From contig JAEUWC010000002.1 of assembly GCA_016786465.1 (NCBI GenBank), positions 1-64,000 on the forward strand: a DNA stretch of 64,000 nucleotides, given 5' to 3'. The notes below the pieces were generated by a model, which was given only the letters and a program-made list of their open reading frames with translations, did no database searches and had not been told where the DNA came from. This document shows positions 33,261 to 42,528 of this stretch, piece after piece. The DNA comes from Bdellovibrionales bacterium (GTDB taxonomy: Bacteria; Bdellovibrionota; UBA1018). The position numbers were made by a program, and so were the translations under genes. Numbering within the stretch: the stretch's first letter is position 1; the number at the start of each line of letters is the position of its first letter.

Positions 33261-34913
33261 ATGAAGAACACGAAATTTTTGTCCGTGGCCTTGGGTTTGG
33301 CTTTTCAGTTGGGGATTCTGTTTCCTTCGTATGCAGACGACCCCTGCGGTGCACATTTCAAAGTCGACCCCAAGCAAGTAGCAGCCCTTCAAAAGCTGTT
33401 AATGGACGAAGTCCTTCAGCATCCAGAAAAACTGGCAGCGCTTGAAGGCAAGCTGATTTCTGAAATCCAAAAGCTTTCAAACGCAAAGGCGCTGAAGCCG
33501 ATTCTGACGCAGGTTGCGCACAAACTGAAGGGCATGAATAAACTTCCAGATCGGATCACCGATGAAAACATCGGTCAAATGATCGACCGCTTAACGGACA
33601 TGATCGACGGCGAATTTCGTGCGCACGGAATGACCCCGGAATCCAAGGGCGTGGTCTATCGAAGCTGGGAAGAAGTTTCAAATGAACAACTGGCGGCTGC
33701 AAGAAAGACCAAGGTCCCTGCCGCGGGCCCAGGAAATCCATCCGCATTTTACAATTCCAAGTTCATTTCAGAACTGGAAAAGGTTTCCGAAAGTCGTTTC
33801 ACGGGCGCTGAAGCGGCGAAGCCCTTGATCGATGGTCCCGAATCTTTTCCACTGCGCGAAAAACTGATCCGAAATGCAAAGACTTCGATTCACATCATGA
33901 GCTGGGCGATCGAAGACGATGTGACCGGCTGGAAGTTTGCGAATCTATTGATTCAGAAAGCCAAAGATATCGACGTGAAAATCATGGTCGATCACAAGAC
34001 GGCGCAGATGGATCCCTATAAGAAGATGGTCGAGTATCTGGAAAAAAACGGCGTCCAGACCATCCGATGGAAGGATCCCAAGTTTCCGTATTACGGTTTG
34101 CATCGCAAGATCATGATCGTTGACGGAGAAGAAGTCATCGGCGGAGGGATGAACTTTGGGGATGTGTATAGTCATCTTGGGCCTGAAAAAACGGCCAAGT
34201 GGCGCGATACGGATGCCTACTTCCAGGGTGATATCGCAAAAGAAGCGGCTTATCTTTTCGCCACCCAATGGAACAAGAACGTGAACCGCAATCAGCTTTC
34301 ATTTCCAAAATTGAAGGTTCCCAATAAGCCGGATTATTCCCGCATTCCTGCAGGCAACGTGAAAGTCATGTTAGTGGATCAGGAACCCAGCCCACAGACT
34401 ATCGATCCGGTGATGCGCGCGGTTCTGAAAGGCATCGAAGGGGCGACCACTTCTGTTGACATTGAAAACGCTTATTTTATCAGCACACCTGCGATTAAAG
34501 ACGCGATTTTGGCAGCAGCCAAGCGCGGGGTAAAGATTCGTCTTTTCACCAATTCAGGCGAAAGCGTCGACGTGCCGATCATCAGTGCGCCCATTCTGAA
34601 AAGTCTTCCTGACCTGATCGCTGCAGGCGTCGAAGTCCATGTCAAGACGGGTCCTACGCTTCACAGCAAGTACTTGGTCATAGATGGATTCGCATCCTAC
34701 GTCATGAGCTACAATTTTCACCCGCAGTCGGTGCGCACCCAGTGTGAAAACGCGTTCATCGTTTTGGATGCGCGATTCGCGAGCGATCTGACGGCAGCAT
34801 ATGAAAATGGCATCCGGAATCAAGGACGGCGCGTGCTGAGCGCGACGGATATTCCGGTCAAAGATAGCCCGATCAACTTTTTGATCAACCGCTATTTCTT
34901 TGACCAGCTTTAA
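33261..34913 (+). CDS. Secreted phospholipase D-family protein
   Basis: Two HKD motifs are present: H-R-K-I-M-I-V-D (about residues 280-290) and H-S-K-Y-L-V-I-D (about 464-472), each followed by G-x-N/S-N-F as in PLD and cardiolipin-synthase-like enzymes. A signal peptide starts at ATG 33261 (M-K-N-T-K-F-L-S), and about 170 helical residues precede the catalytic part. The enzyme is expected to cleave or transfer phosphodiesters outside the cytoplasm, possibly host or prey phospholipids. It ends within the convergent YheT-type hydrolase gene (29-bp overlap). Confidence 0.9.
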   Translation: MKNTKFLSVALGLAFQLGILFPSYADDPCGAHFKVDPKQVAALQKLLMDEVLQHPEKLAALEGKLISEIQKLSNAKALKPILTQVAHKLKGMNKLPDRITDENIGQMIDRLTDMIDGEFRAHGMTPESKGVVYRSWEEVSNEQLAAARKTKVPAAGPGNPSAFYNSKFISELEKVSESRFTGAEAAKPLIDGPESFPLREKLIRNAKTSIHIMSWAIEDDVTGWKFANLLIQKAKDIDVKIMVDHKTAQMDPYKKMVEYLEKNGVQTIRWKDPKFPYYGLHRKIMIVDGEEVIGGGMNFGDVYSHLGPEKTAKWRDTDAYFQGDIAKEAAYLFATQWNKNVNRNQLSFPKLKVPNKPDYSRIPAGNVKVMLVDQEPSPQTIDPVMRAVLKGIEGATTSVDIENAYFISTPAIKDAILAAAKRGVKIRLFTNSGESVDVPIISAPILKSLPDLIAAGVEVHVKTGPTLHSKYLVIDGFASYVMSYNFHPQSVRTQCENAFIVLDARFASDLTAAYENGIRNQGRRVLSATDIPVKDSPINFLINRYFFDQL

Positions 34914-35895
34914 GCTGGGCGACCAAGGCGACCAGGCCCTGGTCCAACCAGTGACGGGAACCCTTCGCGTCTTCACGCGCGGAAAGATAGCCCATATGAC
35001 CACCGCCTCGAACGATGTGAAGCTGGCTGCTTGAAGATAGGCGTGCCGATCGATACGAAGCGACATCTACAAAAGGGTCGTCATCTGAAGTCAGTAGCGC
35101 CGTCGGAATCTGAATCTTGCCCAGATGGGGCATGGCCGAGCAGCGCGCGTAATAATCGTGTCGGTCTTGAAAACCCGATCTAGGTGCTACGTAAAGGTCA
35201 TCGACGTCTGCCAGGACTGCAGTCCACGAAATCGGAATGGGTTGATCCAATAGACCTTGCTGAAAACGTTTGGAAATTTCGCGCTTGGCATCCAGTACGA
35301 AGCGAAAGTCGTAAACGCGACTGAAGCCTTTTTGCAAAAGTACAGAAGCACGCGCCAAATCGATTGGGGCGTTCACTGAAATCGCGGCGTCCGGAAGCGT
35401 TAGATTTTGGCGTGCGCCAAGTAAAAGTAAAAGAGCATTTCCGCTAAGCGAAAAACCAATCGCTAGATGATGCGCGCTTGGGAAGATTCGGCGTCCTTCC
35501 GTGATGATCGCGGATAGGTCTTCCGCGCGGCCTGAATGGTAGGGTGACTTTGCTAAGCCTTCTCCGATTCCACATCCACGGTGGTTCCCTAGAATGACGG
35601 CGCAACGTCCCTGTGAAAGAAAACGCTGGGCGGATCTAGGAATATAGGCAGACTGACTGGATCCTCCTAGGCCATGAAAAAGATAGACGACTTGGTCGAT
35701 CGCGGTGGTCGGATCGTCAGGCTTCCAGATTTCTGCCATCAAAACGTCGCCGTCATTTAGCACCACGCGAAGCTTTTCGTAGCGAAGCTTGGACCAAACG
35801 GGTTCGTCCTTTTTCCATGGCCAGTAGCGACCCAAAACCGTCTGCGCATGCGCGCCTTTGGCCCAGGCCGGCAAAATGAAAGGGGGTAGAGACAT
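34885..35895 (-). CDS. YheT/EMB8-type alpha/beta hydrolase
   Basis: The family opening P-A-W-A-K-G-A-H-A-Q-T is followed by oxyanion region F-H-G-L-G-G-S, nucleophile elbow G-F-S-L-S-G-N, acid region S-D-D-D-P-F-V-D and final His in G-G-G-H-M-G-Y. This catalytic triad and layout match YheT-like hydrolases, generally lipases or esterases of unknown substrate. It is last in a minus-strand series and starts 15 bp after the metalloprotease gene ends, so it is likely cotranscribed with it. Confidence 0.88.
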   Translation of the reverse strand: MSLPPFILPAWAKGAHAQTVLGRYWPWKKDEPVWSKLRYEKLRVVLNDGDVLMAEIWKPDDPTTAIDQVVYLFHGLGGSSQSAYIPRSAQRFLSQGRCAVILGNHRGCGIGEGLAKSPYHSGRAEDLSAIITEGRRIFPSAHHLAIGFSLSGNALLLLLGARQNLTLPDAAISVNAPIDLARASVLLQKGFSRVYDFRFVLDAKREISKRFQQGLLDQPIPISWTAVLADVDDLYVAPRSGFQDRHDYYARCSAMPHLGKIQIPTALLTSDDDPFVDVASYRSARLSSSSQLHIVRGGGHMGYLSAREDAKGSRHWLDQGLVALVAQLKAGQRNSG

Positions 35896-35910
35896 GGGAC
35901 TCGTTCTACA

Positions 35911-38265
35911 CTAACGAAGCGGCTGAATCTTGGGTTTTTCGACAGAAATCGATTTTCGAATTCCACGATCCAAAAGTTTAATGACTCCAGTATCTTTTCC
36001 CCGATACATGACTTTCGCGTCTTTTCGGAAGTGCTGATACTGAATTTCCTGAACGATGTATTCCCCAGCTTGGTGGTAGGGCGGAAGCGGTACTTCGAAA
36101 GAGTTTTCAGATCCGGCTGCAAGGCTTTCTCGACTTCCGACTGTGACTTGTCCATCGGGCATTCGGACGACCACCGTAACGATCAAGCGCGAAGCTTCTT
36201 CTTGTGGATTCTGAACCGGAATCTGCACCCGCAAGTTCGTGTTGCCTCCGGATGTATTCTTTTCTCCGGTAGGCAGGGTTTGAACCGTGATTTTCATTTG
36301 GTTCACGTCGGTCTTCAGTTTGAAGGTGGGCGGTCCTTCGTGCCGAATCATCCATGCGCCGGGCGAAGGTGGCGCTTTCTTCCAGTAGTCATGGATCTCG
36401 ATCACAGCGTGGTTCGGTTCTTTTTCAAGTCGAAGTCCTAGGCCAGAAAGATAGTATTTACCCGACGGAAGGTCAGTTAGGTCGAAAGGTACTTTCAGTT
36501 CGCCGTTTTCGTCAAACTGCCAGCTTTCCTTCATCACTTGGGTCAAGGGACTGGCTCCCGTGGTTGGTTCAAAGAAGTACATTTCGATTTCTGACGTCAC
36601 TTCCTGAAGGGTCGGCTTCGATACTGGAAAATGCACCCAATACAGATTTTGCTGGACGGGGTCACGGACCACTCGCGTCTTCTGGTCCAGCCCAGGTTGG
36701 TCCAGAAACTTAGGTCGAATCGGCGTTGGCCCAGGTTTTTGCATACCCGCTAGGTCGATCGTTTCAAAGCGGCCGGTCGGGAAGTCTTTCGTGTTCCCCG
36801 TTTCATCACGGACCATGAAGGCACTGACCTTGTGCCTTCCTTTTGCGATTTCCGAACGCTTCAGTACTTTTTGTAGGCGATAGGTCCCGCTTGCCGGATC
36901 GACGCAGTTTTCTTTTCCCAGGTTGGCAAAGCAACCCATTCCATCCGCGCGAGAAAAGCTTAAGTAGATATTCTTCAGTCCCGAGAGGTCGTCTTTTAGG
37001 TTTCGAACTTCAACTTGAAGTTCGACGTAGTTTTCATCCAAAGGACGGCAGCTGTAGCTGACGTTGCTTCCAAACCACCAGTCCGCCAGGTCCTTGGCCT
37101 GACCCGAAGGTTGTATGAATTCGGGCGGTTTCGTGTCCGGGCATGGCGATTCCACCATAACCTTTGCGTTCTTGTGTGCAGCATTGAAGTACTCGACGTT
37201 TGGGAAAAGATTTTCATGAATCCATTTCCATTTTCTGGAAACCTTCGACTTCAGAAGGGGGTCGTCGCCCACGTACGCCGCAAAATGATCCGCGAAGTCT
37301 TCAGACGGATTGTTCTTCGAATATTGAGTGAGGAAGTCACCAGTAGTTCTTTGTTTCCGATCCGCCGACCAAGAAAGATCGGTGTAGGACTTCTGCATTT
37401 CTGGGGGCAACGAATACCAAAGGGCGTGCCCCATTTCGTGCAGCAGATTGTCTTCGCCCATTAAGCTGCCTTCGGGACCAAAGGCTTGATCCGTCGCTAT
37501 GATCCGATTGGATTCAGGGACATAGCAAGCGGCGGCGTCTGGAAGGCCTTGGATCGAAATTCCTGGTTTCATTCTAACCATGCTGGTCAGACGCGATTTC
37601 ATGTTCTTGACGATGGCAGGAGGAAGGTCTTGAAGCTGCTTGAGGATCAAGTTCAGTTCGGTTGCCGAAAATTCGGTTGAATCTTCTAACGAAGCTGGGG
37701 CGCGGGCATCAATTCCGAAGTTGTTCTTAAGTATCTTTAGAAGGCGGTCGCGATTCAGCAATTCACGATTCAAGGCATCGAAAAGAGAGTTCGAATAGTC
37801 GATCGTAATTTTGATGCGATCCGCTTTTGCAGCTTCAGAGTTCTTGGCCAAAGCTTCACGCGCTTCGCGAAGCTTTCCATTTTCAAGGTCCCGACTCGCA
37901 GTGGTCGAAAACGAAATATCAGTTCCTTTGCCCGGATGGGGTTGGGCTAGGGTACGGATCATGGAATCCTTCCCCATCGATTTCAAATAGAAGGGCGCTC
38001 CTTCCGGAAGAACAGTTCCGAAATACGAATACAGGTACAAAAGTAAATCTTCGTTAAACAGCACCGGGTCATCCGGATCCAGGTGCACATCAAATTCGTT
38101 TGCAAGCGCGCGAATTAAGTCAGCGCGGCCATACTGGATCGGATCAATGGGGCCGCCGCCAGGCTCACAGAATGCCTGCGAAGCGCCCTTTCCAAGATCA
38201 GGCTTAACTTGGGCATGTGCAGTCAGATTCAACGCGATGCTCAGTGTAGATACGATCCAGATCAG
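35911..38265 (-). CDS. Secreted HExxH metalloprotease with C-terminal beta domains
   Basis: The zinc motif H-E-M-G-H is followed about 45 residues later by N-P-S-E-D-F-A-D-H-F, supplying the third (Glu) ligand of a gluzincin, as in lethal-factor-like peptidases. The N-terminal 250 residues are helical; the rest (about 400-784) is beta-rich and may bind substrate. The first standard start (TTG 38232) leaves only a truncated secretion signal. Reading back to CTG 38265 gives a complete signal peptide (I-W-I-V-S-T-L-S-I-A-L ... A-H-A-Q) preceded by AGGAG at 38275-38279 with 9-nt spacing, so a rare CTG start is proposed. It lies 89 bp after the cyclic-nucleotide-binding gene. Confidence 0.78.
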   Translation of the reverse strand: MIWIVSTLSIALNLTAHAQVKPDLGKGASQAFCEPGGGPIDPIQYGRADLIRALANEFDVHLDPDDPVLFNEDLLLYLYSYFGTVLPEGAPFYLKSMGKDSMIRTLAQPHPGKGTDISFSTTASRDLENGKLREAREALAKNSEAAKADRIKITIDYSNSLFDALNRELLNRDRLLKILKNNFGIDARAPASLEDSTEFSATELNLILKQLQDLPPAIVKNMKSRLTSMVRMKPGISIQGLPDAAACYVPESNRIIATDQAFGPEGSLMGEDNLLHEMGHALWYSLPPEMQKSYTDLSWSADRKQRTTGDFLTQYSKNNPSEDFADHFAAYVGDDPLLKSKVSRKWKWIHENLFPNVEYFNAAHKNAKVMVESPCPDTKPPEFIQPSGQAKDLADWWFGSNVSYSCRPLDENYVELQVEVRNLKDDLSGLKNIYLSFSRADGMGCFANLGKENCVDPASGTYRLQKVLKRSEIAKGRHKVSAFMVRDETGNTKDFPTGRFETIDLAGMQKPGPTPIRPKFLDQPGLDQKTRVVRDPVQQNLYWVHFPVSKPTLQEVTSEIEMYFFEPTTGASPLTQVMKESWQFDENGELKVPFDLTDLPSGKYYLSGLGLRLEKEPNHAVIEIHDYWKKAPPSPGAWMIRHEGPPTFKLKTDVNQMKITVQTLPTGEKNTSGGNTNLRVQIPVQNPQEEASRLIVTVVVRMPDGQVTVGSRESLAAGSENSFEVPLPPYHQAGEYIVQEIQYQHFRKDAKVMYRGKDTGVIKLLDRGIRKSISVEKPKIQPLR

Positions 38266-38354
38266 TCGATGGTTCTCCTGGTCTATCCGATCGGCTTTTT
38301 TATGATTGCGCTGGAATCGAAGTCAGTATCGTCAGTGATTTGACAGCGGCGATA

Positions 38355-38822
38355 TCAGGCCGCTTTCTTGGTCTTTTCGTGCATGGCCGTGATCGCACGG
38401 CTGGATGCGCGAAGGCGTGCGGTCAGCATTCTAGCTAAGTTCAGAACAAGCACTGCAAAGACCTTGGTGTCTTCGCGAAAAAGCTTAAAGATCGAATCGT
38501 GATCGACAAGTAGCACGTCGCACCCGCCGCCGTCTGCGATGACGCTGGTTGCGCGGGTCATTTCATTGATCAAGACGGTTTCTCCGAAAACATCACCCTT
38601 TTTCAGTTCGCCCACCCGAAGCGGGCGATCGCGAACGATTTTGGTGGTGTGAGCCTGCCCCGAAAGAATGACGTAAAGCTCGCTGCCGTTATCGCCTTCT
38701 TTCATGATGGTTTCGCCATCTTTGAATTTCAGAACTGAACACTTCGAAACGATCTTCTCGATTTCTTCGTCGTACAGTTCGTAGAATAAAGGGCAACTTC
38801 GGATCAGATTAATGACTGACAT
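38355..38822 (-). CDS. Cyclic-nucleotide-binding domain protein
   Basis: The 155-residue protein is a stand-alone cNMP-binding domain. It has the beta-roll glycine pattern (E-G-D-N-G-S-E-L-Y) and a phosphate-binding-cassette-like F-G-E-T-V-L-I-N-E-M-T-R-A-T-S, with the Glu and Arg that contact the cyclic phosphate. A C-terminal helix follows but no DNA-binding domain. It starts 15 bp after the MotA/TolQ-like gene, suggesting that it gates or positions that channel in response to cAMP or cGMP. The regulatory link is inference. Confidence 0.9.
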   Translation of the reverse strand: MSVINLIRSCPLFYELYDEEIEKIVSKCSVLKFKDGETIMKEGDNGSELYVILSGQAHTTKIVRDRPLRVGELKKGDVFGETVLINEMTRATSVIADGGGCDVLLVDHDSIFKLFREDTKVFAVLVLNLARMLTARLRASSRAITAMHEKTKKAA

Positions 38823-38837
38823 GGTTGATCCTCGGAC

Positions 38838-39728
38838 CTAGGCGGCTTTCTTTCCGGATCTACCCGCCAGGGCGTCGTTGATTTTCGACAGGATCGAAAT
38901 GACTTCCTTCATTTCGGCTCCGGTTTCTTTCTTTGAAACTTCGCCTTGGACGTAGAACCAAAGGTGTTCCAACGATGATTCCAGCTTGGCCGAAATGGCG
39001 TCGCGAATGGTCGTCAGCGGAAATGCAGCGTTCAGCAGATTCAACGCAAGTGAACAAATGATCCCCACGATCGAAGCGCGCATTGCGAACGCGACTTCCT
39101 TGACGAATTCGCCCAGCACGCCGCTCGACCCGTCGATGTTGGCAAAATCAATGTTCGCAATCGTAGGAAGTGCGGCGCTGACGCCGACAAAGGTTCCCAG
39201 AATACCGAACACGAAGAAAATACCAGGCAAGATGTCCAAGACGCGTGAAAGCGCGTCAATGGGAAGCAAGCCGAAAAGCTTCACCCAGTGTTCGTCATTG
39301 TTCATGATGCGCAAGGTGACTTCGCGAAAGTTAGGAGGGTAGTGGCTTTTGAAAACATTCAATTCACCGCGAACGCTGTGAATGATCGTCTGGCTGCCAC
39401 CCACGTATTCGCGAAGACTGACCCGCTCGGTCTTTGCCCGTGCCGCCGAATCGCGCTTGTTCGTAAAACGAAGTGATCGATTCGGAAGCTGTTTTTTAAC
39501 ACCATCCAGAATCGATTCAATGTAGGCTTCAACGTCTTTGACTTGGGTCTGATTTGCACCGTCGTCCTGAAGACGTCTTTCTACCTCGCGCGTAAAAGAC
39601 GAATAGTAGGCTTGGTCGAAACGACTGGCTCGGTAGGTCATGTAGCGCAAGATCAGCGCCATTCCCAAAAGCCCGAACATGAACTCAATCATGAACCCTG
39701 ATGCTATTGCATGTACGGTTTGAATCAT
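38838..39728 (-). CDS. MotA/TolQ/ExbB-type proton channel protein
   Basis: There are three predicted membrane segments (about 8-28, 162-185, 208-232). The second carries the G-I-L-G-T-F-V-G-V-S signature of the MotA/TolQ/ExbB family. An unusually long cytoplasmic insert (about 130 residues) separates TM1 and TM2. The gene begins 3 bp after the MotB/OmpA-like gene, so the two should form a stator-like ion channel. Neither flagellar nor Tol/Ton genes lie nearby. The arrangement resembles ZorA/ZorB of Zorya defence, but ZorC/D/E partners are absent. Confidence 0.88.
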   Translation of the reverse strand: MIQTVHAIASGFMIEFMFGLLGMALILRYMTYRASRFDQAYYSSFTREVERRLQDDGANQTQVKDVEAYIESILDGVKKQLPNRSLRFTNKRDSAARAKTERVSLREYVGGSQTIIHSVRGELNVFKSHYPPNFREVTLRIMNNDEHWVKLFGLLPIDALSRVLDILPGIFFVFGILGTFVGVSAALPTIANIDFANIDGSSGVLGEFVKEVAFAMRASIVGIICSLALNLLNAAFPLTTIRDAISAKLESSLEHLWFYVQGEVSKKETGAEMKEVISILSKINDALAGRSGKKAA

Positions 39729-39731
39729 AAG

Positions 39732-41846
39732 CTACCTCTTTTCGTCTCCCTTAAGTTCAAAGCTAATCACGACACGGCGTGACCGCTTGCAGTCATAATG
39801 ACCGCATTTTCCATATTCCGGATCGTTCTTGGCGGATGCAGGATCCCGATGTGAAATCGGTTGTGAAAAACTTGCACCCTGCGCGTTCACGCGTGCACGA
39901 AAATCTGTTTTGAATTTGAAATCCCCGAAGTCGCGTCCGAAGATGTACTTCACGATGTTGATGGCGCGATTCGCCGACAACTGAAGGTTGTGATAGTAAG
40001 CTTCCGGCAAGTTTTCATCAGGCTTGATGTATTTTCCGCCGTAGCGAGGACTTGCGTGGCCGATGATGTTGATTTTTTCAACTTCGCGCCGGGTTTCTTC
40101 GTCACCAAAAAGTTCTTCAGAATAAATCGGAATGATCTTTTTCAACTTGGCCTGCGTCGCAGCTTCAACCTTGGCTTGGTCGTTGCCGAACAAGAAAGCT
40201 TCGTCAAAGAACAAAGTGATCGTTCCGGTTTGGGCATCCGCTTTGACCATCGGGTCAATCCCGTTGATTCGGGTAGCGATTTTTCCAGCCACGCGGGTCC
40301 GCATTTGTGCTGGGGTCGATGGACCCGTGCCCGGAAGTTTTGGAACCGATTTCATCCAGTTGCTCCAGGTGCCCGCTGAACTTTCGCCAGGCCGAGCCAT
40401 GGGTTCGCCGGTCGTACCCGACGCCGCCGCAGGAATCACAGCCGCCATTGCGGGTGCAGACGCTGCCGGCGCCCGCGCGGTATCGACCACCTGATTGACA
40501 GGCGGGCAATTTTTCTGAGTATCTTTGCTTAGCGCAAGGATGCGTCCTTCCGCCAAGGCCAGCTTGCCTTCAAGGCCCTTGGCCAGGGCCAGCGCGCCGC
40601 CCAGTTCTTTTTCTTTACCTGCCAAGGCTGCGCCTAGCGCATCAATCTTGCCCTGCATTCCTGCCAGACCTTTTTCCATGCCGCCGCGTTCGCGGGAAAA
40701 TCCGGCCAGCTTGTCGCTTAGACCCTTGATTTCTCCTCGAAGGCCAGCTGCAGTTCCTTCAGCATCGGACAGTGCTTTCGTTTTGGCGGCTAGTCCCGAT
40801 TTCAGGCCCTGAATTTCTCCGGCCCGAAGTCCTTGTTCTTTTTCTAGCGAAGCCAACTTGCCCTTCATCGCCATCAAGGCTTGCGAACTATCCGCTTCGG
40901 CTTTCTTCAGTTCGGCTTCCTTGATTCGAAGCTGGGACTGCAGGCCAGCAGAAGTTTTTTCAGATGCCGCAACTTTCATAGCCGCATCGTCAATCTTCTT
41001 CTTCAGGTCGGCGACTTCTTTGACCTTCTGTTGGTCTTTGGCCAAAAGCTCTTGTTTCATTTCAGTCATCTGCTTTTGGGTCTGTTCAATCGCTGCATTC
41101 TTCGAAGTGATTTCAGACTTCAAAGCGTCGATCTTGGCTTGGATCGCCTTTTCTTTCTGCTTTTCGGCAATTTCCATTGCACGAACTTTCTGGGTTGCGG
41201 CCTGAATGTCCTCGTTTAAGGATTCAAGTTCATCGTCTTTTTCTGCCAATGTTTCGTTCAAATCGGCTTGTTCTTTACGAGCCTGCTTCAAGGCTTCTTC
41301 GCGGGCTTTTAAGCTTTGTTTCAAGGCTTGGGCTTCGGCGGTCTTTTGTTTGAAAAGTTCATCGCCTGCGACCAGCTTCTGACTTAGGTCCAAGATCTGA
41401 AACTTGGCTTCGGCGATTTTCTTGTTTCGATCAGCGATCACCGTCTTCATCTGGGACATCGCGCCTTCGTTCTTGCGCTGGTCCTTCATCAGTTCGTCGA
41501 CAATCTTCTGATGCTTTTCCAGTCCACCGACCAGTTCATTCATTTCCTTCATTCGGTCCTGAATCGTATTCCGGTAGTTCTGAATTTCTGAAATCGACTG
41601 CGCGATTTCTGCTTTGTTTTCTTTTTGCTTCTTTTGAACAGCTTCAGGTACTTTGCCTTCTAAAAGCTGTGCGGATTCTTTCTTTTCTTTATTGTTCTGA
41701 ACGGAATTGATCGTCAACCGAACCAAGGTGAAGACGAACATCATCAGAAAGATCACCGACAAAGTCGTAAACAAATCACTGTAAGCAGTCCAGGCGTCAC
41801 CGGACTGATGGGCTTGCGGCCGATCGTCCCTTTTCGAGCGTTTCAT
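39732..41846 (-). CDS. MotB/ZorB-like protein: one TM, long coiled coil, OmpA-like C-terminus
   Basis: The N-terminus W-T-A-Y-S-D24-L-F-T-T-L-S matches the MotB pattern around the proton-binding Asp, followed by one membrane helix. Residues about 45-455 form a very long heptad-rich coiled coil (K/E/Q-rich). A Pro/Ala linker leads to an OmpA-like peptidoglycan-binding domain (about 540-700) with I-I-G-H-A-S and N-L-Q-L-S-A-N-R-A. At 704 residues it is more than twice the size of flagellar MotB, so the peptidoglycan anchor could sit far from the channel or span the periplasm. It is the first gene of the motor operon. Confidence 0.88.
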   Translation of the reverse strand: MKRSKRDDRPQAHQSGDAWTAYSDLFTTLSVIFLMMFVFTLVRLTINSVQNNKEKKESAQLLEGKVPEAVQKKQKENKAEIAQSISEIQNYRNTIQDRMKEMNELVGGLEKHQKIVDELMKDQRKNEGAMSQMKTVIADRNKKIAEAKFQILDLSQKLVAGDELFKQKTAEAQALKQSLKAREEALKQARKEQADLNETLAEKDDELESLNEDIQAATQKVRAMEIAEKQKEKAIQAKIDALKSEITSKNAAIEQTQKQMTEMKQELLAKDQQKVKEVADLKKKIDDAAMKVAASEKTSAGLQSQLRIKEAELKKAEADSSQALMAMKGKLASLEKEQGLRAGEIQGLKSGLAAKTKALSDAEGTAAGLRGEIKGLSDKLAGFSRERGGMEKGLAGMQGKIDALGAALAGKEKELGGALALAKGLEGKLALAEGRILALSKDTQKNCPPVNQVVDTARAPAASAPAMAAVIPAAASGTTGEPMARPGESSAGTWSNWMKSVPKLPGTGPSTPAQMRTRVAGKIATRINGIDPMVKADAQTGTITLFFDEAFLFGNDQAKVEAATQAKLKKIIPIYSEELFGDEETRREVEKINIIGHASPRYGGKYIKPDENLPEAYYHNLQLSANRAINIVKYIFGRDFGDFKFKTDFRARVNAQGASFSQPISHRDPASAKNDPEYGKCGHYDCKRSRRVVISFELKGDEKR

Positions 41847-41961
41847 ATGTTGTGCGGCCTTTCAGGTCCGTCAACATCTTGTCGGACGCGATGCATCATT
41901 TCTTTAGATGAACCCGTTTTCTTAAGTTTCCTTTGATTCAGCCGATTTAGAGAGAAGTTCC

Positions 41962-42402
41962 ATGGACATACAGTCAACGGTTGCCGATTTAAATTTGATT
42001 ACGAATATTGCGCAATGCGGACCCGATGCGACGATCGCTGAAGTCCGCGAGCTTTTGCAGGGGTCAAAAATCGGCAGTATCGTGATCACAGAACGCAAGA
42101 AGGTGAAGGGGATTTTCACCGAGCGCGACTATCTGATGAAGATTGCGGGTCACGAAACGAAGAAGCAGGGGCTTTTGGTTTCTGAATTTATGACCCAGAA
42201 CCCAAAGTCTGTTGATCTGGACACGAAAATTACAGATGTACTAGAACTGATGATTCAAGGTCGATTTCGCCACGTCGTTGTGAATGACAAAAAGGGCGAA
42301 CTGGCCGGGGTCGTTTCGATTCGTGATTTGATGGAATTTCTGCAAGCAACCATCAATGACTTGGAAAAAAGCCTTAAAGATCTAGCTGCTTGTATTGTTT
42401 AG
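41962..42402 (+). CDS. Two-CBS-domain protein
   Basis: The 146-residue protein consists of a tandem CBS pair (G-S-I-V-I-T-E-R-x-K-V-K-G-I-F-T-E-R-D and H-V-V-V-N-D-K-x-G-E-L-A-G-V-V-S-I-R-D), binding adenosine nucleotides in homologues. The second domain ends in the usual S-I-R-D-L. ATG 41962 has a GAGAGAAG site upstream. It lies directly before the SAH-riboswitch/adenosylhomocysteinase unit; a link to adenine-nucleotide status is plausible but unproven. Confidence 0.93.
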   Translation: MDIQSTVADLNLITNIAQCGPDATIAEVRELLQGSKIGSIVITERKKVKGIFTERDYLMKIAGHETKKQGLLVSEFMTQNPKSVDLDTKITDVLELMIQGRFRHVVVNDKKGELAGVVSIRDLMEFLQATINDLEKSLKDLAACIV

Positions 42403-42458
42403 GTTTTCTGCGATTTTGGGCTGTGGACAAATCCCGGAAATTCCACTAAATTGCCTTT

Positions 42459-42523
42459 GAATTCAAGGAGCGTTGCGAGGCCCTGCCCCAGGCTTGAATT
42501 CTTTGTTCTGAACGGCGCTCACC
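42459..42523 (+). promoter_or_regulatory. SAH (S-adenosylhomocysteine) riboswitch
   Basis: GAATTCAAG (42459-42467) pairs perfectly with CTTGAATTC (42493-42501) as stem P1. The conserved GAGCGTTGCGA follows, and the downstream AACGGCGCTCACC supplies CGCTC (42516-42520) for the pseudoknot with GAGCG (42468-42472). Sequence and position, immediately before adenosylhomocysteinase, match the SAH riboswitch class, which turns expression on when SAH accumulates. Confidence 0.9.
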
Positions 42524-42528
42524 CATTC

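Noticed and set aside
38838-41846. Zorya anti-phage defence system
   Set aside because: The channel and OmpA-like proteins resemble ZorA/ZorB, but there is no ZorC, ZorD helicase or ZorE nuclease nearby, and the flanking genes are a cNMP-binding protein and envelope enzymes.
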